Source: an uncultured Bacteroidota bacterium
Lineage (GTDB): Bacteria; Bacteroidota; Bacteroidia; Chitinophagales; Chitinophagaceae
Assembly (NCBI GenBank): GCA_903926605.1
Contig: CAIYJV010000381.1
Location: 1 to 35,322 of the forward strand
Length of the DNA: 35,322 nucleotides
Direction of reading: 5' to 3'
The notes under the pieces were generated by a model that did not search any database, had not been told where the DNA came from, and worked only from the letters and a program-made list of their open reading frames with translations. The position numbers and the translations under genes were made by a program. This document shows, one piece after another, positions 32,401-35,322 of this stretch. Positions within the stretch are counted from its first letter, which is position 1, and every line of letters starts with the position of its first letter.

Positions 32401-34319
32401 GGTGTCACCGTAACCACCATGGTGGCGTAACAGCCTGTTGATGTAGTGGTATAAGTGATTGTAGCCGTACCTGCCGAAACGCCGGTGACTACACCTGCTG
32501 CTGTAACTGTGGCAACGCCGGTGTTACTGCTCGTCCAGGTATGTGCGCCGGCAGTTGCATCTGCAAGCGCCGTGGTGTTACCCACACACACTGTGGGTGT
32601 GCCAGTGATCGGTGCCTCGGTTATTACTGTGATTGTCCTGGTTCCTGTTGCAGTGATACCGCAGGCATCAGTAATTGTAAGTGTATAAGTAGTGGTAGCT
32701 GTAGGCGATACGGTTACTGGTGACCCTGATACAGGACCCGGAGTCCAGCTAAACGTGTAAGGAGGTACACCATAAATACCTGTGCCGGTAAGTGTGGTTG
32801 ATGCGCCCGAACAGATTGAGGTTGCAGAAGCAGTTGCAGACACAAACTCTACTGTATGACCAATAACCGTGATAACCAATGGCGTTGTAGCATAAATATA
32901 CGTTGTGGCACATGCAGCCGCAGGGGCTGTCATTTGGTAAAAGTCCATCGTCAGGTTCAGGTTGTAAGAAGGGCACTGTGGGGGTGGTATACATGCTGCC
33001 AGATCCGCAAGAATAGTATATGCGGCTCCGCCGGTGCCGGTACAGCTGCCGGGGGCAAAAGTGAGGCTGCAACACCAATAGAATCCGGTAGTCCCAGTGG
33101 GGCCTGTGGGGCTGCGGCAGGTTCCTTTACGGAAGTCAACTGCGCCATCCGATACCCAGGCAATACTGTTCGTGGCAAACGAAAATGCCCATTGTATGTC
33201 AGTTATTGTGATGTTCGCAGGTACTGTTGCGGGATTGCTGTACACACAAGGTACAGTCCAGTCAGTACTGTAAGATGATCCGGTAACGGCAGAATTTGTC
33301 GCAAGTGAAACCAGCGGATCAATGATCACGGGGTAGGCACTTGCGCCACGATTCAGAAAATTACCGGGCAATTCAATATCAAGCGTATTCCCGTTAATGC
33401 GGTAGTTAAGCATTTCCACGGTCTCTTTAACGTTTGCTTTTTCGCATGCTGATGCAGCAGACATATCAAAAATTTTCTCACCCGCGCTGTTTCTTACTTC
33501 CATATTCCCGGCAAAAGTGGTCTGGCCAGATGCGTAAAGCGTCATGCCCTTGTCCATTACCAGATGGTCACGTACCAACAACTTGCCATCAGCGTATTCA
33601 GGCAATGCGTGATTAATAAGGAAATTTGTCTTAACAGCACCGCGTATCACATACATTTCTATGTCTACGCCCGGCCATGCATTGGTTACATATATGCCCT
33701 CTTCACCAGCGGTGTAGCTGGTCCAGTTGGCATTGCCCAATGATTGTTCCGTGCCATCTGGTTTTACGTAAATAAGTTCAAGATTATTGTTATAGCGAAA
33801 GCCCATACCTTCTTTGCCTATAGAAACCACACCTTGTCTGGTATCTATACTTATAGGCGCAGGTTGTTCGTATGCGGCGTATACGCCTGGTTTTTTATTG
33901 TCGGGTTCCAGCAGGGTCCGAATTGTGCGCCAGTTACCTTTTTCGTCTTTATAATGAATGGGAGCCGATGCGGTTTGTGTATAGATATCCGTGCCGTTCG
34001 TTCCTTTTTTTACAAAGGTTTTGTTGATCTCGGTACGTTTGCTCAGTATTTCAAAGCAATCGCCTTCTGGCGCTCCTTCCCACTTCATCCCTATTTCCGG
34101 GTGGTTTTCGTAGCCCCTGTTGGCCATCAGCACCTCGTCTGACCGGTCCACTTTTCTTTCGGAAAAAGTTTTATAATTTCTCATTCCCACAGCCGCCGGA
34201 TTGTTCTTTGCCGAAACCATATGCGGCTGTGCGCGCATTGCAGACTGTCCGGAGGCGGAGTTGGTGAAGCACGCCATAAAGGCGGCAGCCAGAAATAAAA
34301 AATGGTAGTAGTGTTTCAT
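29445..34319 (-). CDS. Large surface protein: eleven Ig-like repeats and type B T9SS sorting domain
   Basis: The 1624-residue protein starts with a signal peptide (MKHYYHFLFLAAAFMACFTNSASGQ, given here only as a boundary near residue 25). A unique N-terminal region of about 480 residues follows, including YPVIIDPLVS. A PKD/Ig-like module lies at about 490-567. Residues 568-1360 hold eleven Big_2-like repeats of about 72 residues. Two more Ig-like modules follow, and MPNAFSPNNDGLNDIFRPVG at 1539 opens the gliding-motility-type C-terminal domain of about 86 residues. That last domain is the type B sorting signal of the type IX secretion system. The protein should be exported to the cell surface as an adhesin-like or structural fibre; no enzymatic domain is visible. 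It is monocistronic, ending at the shared terminator. Confidence 0.88.
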   Translation of the reverse strand: MKHYYHFLFLAAAFMACFTNSASGQSAMRAQPHMVSAKNNPAAVGMRNYKTFSERKVDRSDEVLMANRGYENHPEIGMKWEGAPEGDCFEILSKRTEINKTFVKKGTNGTDIYTQTASAPIHYKDEKGNWRTIRTLLEPDNKKPGVYAAYEQPAPISIDTRQGVVSIGKEGMGFRYNNNLELIYVKPDGTEQSLGNANWTSYTAGEEGIYVTNAWPGVDIEMYVIRGAVKTNFLINHALPEYADGKLLVRDHLVMDKGMTLYASGQTTFAGNMEVRNSAGEKIFDMSAASACEKANVKETVEMLNYRINGNTLDIELPGNFLNRGASAYPVIIDPLVSLATNSAVTGSSYSTDWTVPCVYSNPATVPANITITDIQWAFSFATNSIAWVSDGAVDFRKGTCRSPTGPTGTTGFYWCCSLTFAPGSCTGTGGAAYTILADLAACIPPPQCPSYNLNLTMDFYQMTAPAAACATTYIYATTPLVITVIGHTVEFVSATASATSICSGASTTLTGTGIYGVPPYTFSWTPGPVSGSPVTVSPTATTTYTLTITDACGITATGTRTITVITEAPITGTPTVCVGNTTALADATAGAHTWTSSNTGVATVTAAGVVTGVSAGTATITYTTTSTGCYATMVVTVTPLPSAITGTTTLCVGSTSTLSDATAGGTWTSSNTAVATISATGVVTAVASGTTTITYSLGGACVVTITVTVNLLSPITGPTAVCAGSTITLADAAGAGTWTSSNTAIATVTSTGVVTGVAAGTVTITFTTGAGCSTTATITVNDLQPITGITSVCAGGTTPLANAAGAGTWSSSNTAVATISTTGLVTGVSAGTTTITFVTTAGCTTTTTVTVSDVAAIAGLTTICAGQTTTLTDATAGGTWSSSATGVATIDATTGAMTGVSGGTTTITYQTGAGCYKTMVVNVNPVAPITGTLSVCVASTTTLADAGGAGTWSSGNTSVATIGATTGVASGLSAGTSSITYTNSVGCAATATLTVLALPTLGGTTAVCVGNTVALSASPTGGTWSTTSSTIASVGASSGSVTGFSAGNATMTYSTTAGCVSTINVVVNPLPDPITGTLSVCQGYTATLADATTGGGWLSSNPAVASVDAAGVVTGNSGGTVQISYTSGAGCVNTANFTVNSTPPAISGATSVCVGSTAYVYDALSGGSWSSNNTAIATIDPSSGLVTGVSNGSVVVTYTSSFGCYITATLFINALPGNIGGKKEMCEGATGLLTDTIQGGTWVSGTPSTATINGTTGLVTGLVAGTCNVTYTVAGCNAITVVTIDPNPPAITGLTSLCTQASETLTDAMAGGTWYCDNPTSATIDASTGILTGIAFGTFNITYTLPTGCLVTGSDTIQTAPKVSFYVNPNVCIGDTVKVELTANSPNITSYNWHWGSANVIVASSNTFGPYFVSWTGAGTYYISVTGNATVLCPSLSAQDTILVHNYPAANILDPIFLNGNGTSLCTGDSVMLRAGSQDPNYSYYWSPVHYFEQNNIGTVYGTIERAGYVWLTVRDQFGCTATDSVMVNAQPCCLVSMPNAFSPNNDGLNDIFRPVGIGTHGIHIFRVMNRWGQTVFETVKNKNGWDGTFNGVPQEIGTYYYLLSYDCDGKTLTEKGEVTLVR
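30240..32618 (-). repeat. Eleven tandem coding repeats of about 216 bp (Ig-like domains)
   Basis: Each unit encodes about 72 residues on the plan ITG-x5-VCxGxTxTLxDAxAGGTWSSSN, then TATIxxxTGxVTGVSAGTxTITY and a GC near the end. Two cysteines per unit recur at fixed positions. Units two to four are the most alike, for example in TWTSSNTAVATIS, suggesting recent duplication. The repeats are uninterrupted in frame. Confidence 0.9.
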
Positions 34320-34395
34320 ACAAAAATAATTTAAGGTCGCGGGTGCGAACTACTTAATCGGTTTAATTTGCGCAATACTATTCAGCTATACTCTA

Positions 34396-34427
34396 CAAAC
34401 ATACTCAATTGTTCTAAATCATCCAAT
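34396..34427 (-). promoter_or_regulatory. Candidate promoter of the large T9SS surface protein
   Basis: On the minus strand, ATTG (plus 34424-34427), a 20-nt spacer and TATGTTTG (plus 34396-34403) fit TTG-N20-TAnnTTTG. The leader would be about 73 nt. TATTTTTG (plus 34321-34328) also fits a -7 element but touches the start codon and lacks a -33 partner. Confidence 0.4.
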
Positions 34428-34485
34428 TCGATTTATGCCAGTTGATGGGTAATTTTATTGAATTAAAATAAAACAATATAGATAT

Positions 34486-34516
34486 GTATGTTTCTTATCT
34501 GACTTATCAGACATAC
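34486..34516. promoter_or_regulatory. Bulged inverted repeat in the divergent gap before upp
   Basis: GTATG (34486-34490) and TCTGA (34498-34502) pair with TCAGA (34507-34511) and CATAC (34512-34516), with a 7-nt bulge in the left arm. It may be a protein-binding site or RNA structure. Apart from this and the promoter elements, the 370-nt gap 34320-34689 shows nothing I can name. Confidence 0.25.
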
Positions 34517-34674
34517 CGGCGATCTGATTTAGTTGGGGAAAAGGGAAATATTTACCTTGATTTATTGATCGATTTGCAAAAAAATGCATTTGAGCGGTTT
34601 GGTCAAGTTTGTTGTGCTCAAAACGGCAGACATGTTAGTTTTTTAGTTTAAATAGCAACTATGCGATCCTGTAT

Positions 34675-34682
34675 TAACTTTG
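34675..34682 (+). promoter_or_regulatory. upp: -7 promoter element of upp
   Basis: TAACTTTG matches the TAnnTTTG consensus in full and ends 7 nt before the ATG at 34690. The leader would be only a few nucleotides. No TTTG was found at the -33 position. Confidence 0.4.
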
Positions 34683-34689
34683 TCATGCT

Positions 34690-35322
34690 ATGATCACGAA
34701 TTTAAGTGCCACAAACTCGGTAGTATCCGAATGGATTTATCAGCTTCGCGAAGTGTCTATACAGGAAGACCGTTTACGTTTTCGCCGTAACCTGGAACGC
34801 ATAGGTGAAATCGCAGCTTACGAAATTAGTAAGATGCTCCCCTTTAAAGCCCACTTAACACAGACGCCCATGGGCGAAACCGTGAGTTACATCCTGGACG
34901 TACAGCCCGTACTTGCCACAATATTGCGTGCCGGATTGCCCTTACACCAGGGTTTGCTGAATTTTTTCGATCAGGCAGACTGTTCATTCATTGGGGCCTA
35001 TCGCAAACACATTTTGGGAGACGACGGTAGTTTTTCCATTAGCCAGGGTTATATCACTTGTCCGGAACTTACCGGCAGACCGCTGATTCTGGCGGATACT
35101 ATGCTGGCCACTGGTTCGTCTATCAAACTCGCGCTGGATACCTTGCTCGAAACCGAAAAACCGTCTCAGGTTCATGTAGTGGCAGCGATTTCGTGCAACG
35201 AAGGTCTGGAATTCCTTTCCCGGCATTACCCGGATGTCCATATCTGGACTGGAGCCATAGACGAGGAACTAACCGCAAGGGGTTATATCGTTCCGGGACT
35301 CGGCGATGCGGGCGACCTCAGC
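34690..35322 (+). CDS. upp: Uracil phosphoribosyltransferase (3' end cut by window edge)
   Basis: Uracil phosphoribosyltransferase makes UMP from uracil and PRPP in pyrimidine salvage. The 211 codons seen include ILRAGLPLHQGLL in the first half, the PRPP loop LILADTMLATGSSIKLAL near residue 138, VVAAISCNEGLE and, at the end, GYIVPGLGDAGDLS, which in the family is followed by just a few more residues, so nearly the whole gene is present. The start at 34690 is fixed by an in-frame methionine directly before conserved sequence and by the stop (ATGCTATGA) just upstream in another possible start. It is divergent from the large surface protein. Confidence 0.93.
   Translation, partial: MITNLSATNSVVSEWIYQLREVSIQEDRLRFRRNLERIGEIAAYEISKMLPFKAHLTQTPMGETVSYILDVQPVLATILRAGLPLHQGLLNFFDQADCSFIGAYRKHILGDDGSFSISQGYITCPELTGRPLILADTMLATGSSIKLALDTLLETEKPSQVHVVAAISCNEGLEFLSRHYPDVHIWTGAIDEELTARGYIVPGLGDAGDLS

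Noticed and set aside
30240-32618. Regular repeats that might suggest a CRISPR array
   Set aside because: The unit is about 216 bp, codes in one frame for Ig-like domains, and lacks short identical repeats with unique spacers.

Overview
The window looks like a chromosomal segment from a member of the Bacteroidota, most likely close to the Chitinophagaceae. The reasons are type IX secretion C-terminal domains of both common kinds, promoters of the Bacteroidota -33/-7 type (TTTG, about 19-20 nt, TAnnTTTG), weak or absent Shine-Dalgarno sequences, and a dcw cluster in the Bacteroidota order without murF or ddl. The lineage is inferred; no rRNA gene is present to confirm it.

Layout. Positions 1-1134 (minus strand) hold gmhA and a partial gmhB-like gene for the ADP-heptose branch of LPS core synthesis. 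Positions 1250-1951 (minus) encode endonuclease III, and 1972-2394 (plus) a small lipoprotein. Positions 2539-8733 (plus) form a five-gene tripartite efflux operon: a small Cys/His-containing exported protein, a TolC-type outer-membrane protein, an RND permease split into two half-size proteins, and a lipoprotein adaptor. Positions 8829-24840 (minus) are a complete division and cell wall cluster, transcribed mraZ-rsmH-ftsL-ftsI-murE-mraY-murD-ftsW-murG-murC-ftsQ-ftsA-ftsZ. Most of its genes overlap or abut, which points to one transcription unit. MurE carries the DNPR motif, so the peptidoglycan should contain meso-diaminopimelate. Positions 24841-25230 form a 390-nt regulatory gap upstream of mraZ with three DnaA-box-like 9-mers and a candidate MraZ operator.

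Positions 25231-26610 (minus) encode an NHL-repeat protein exported by type IX secretion. Positions 26822-29369 (plus) are a three-gene operon with a clear promoter: a transaldolase-family barrel fused to a CBS pair, a KdsC-like phosphatase and KdsB. It looks like a Kdo (or related ulosonate) pathway in which the SIS domain of KdsD has been replaced by an aldolase-type barrel. An 18-bp perfect inverted-repeat terminator separates it from the convergent gene at 29445-34319 (minus), a 1624-residue surface protein with eleven Ig-like repeats and a type B sorting domain. The window ends inside upp, uracil phosphoribosyltransferase (plus).

Together the genes mostly serve the cell envelope: peptidoglycan and division, LPS inner core sugars (heptose and Kdo), efflux across both membranes and secreted surface proteins. 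The observations most worth a second look are the transaldolase-CBS fusion with altered active-site positions, the split RND pump lacking two of the usual proton-relay residues, and the DnaA-box cluster upstream of mraZ.
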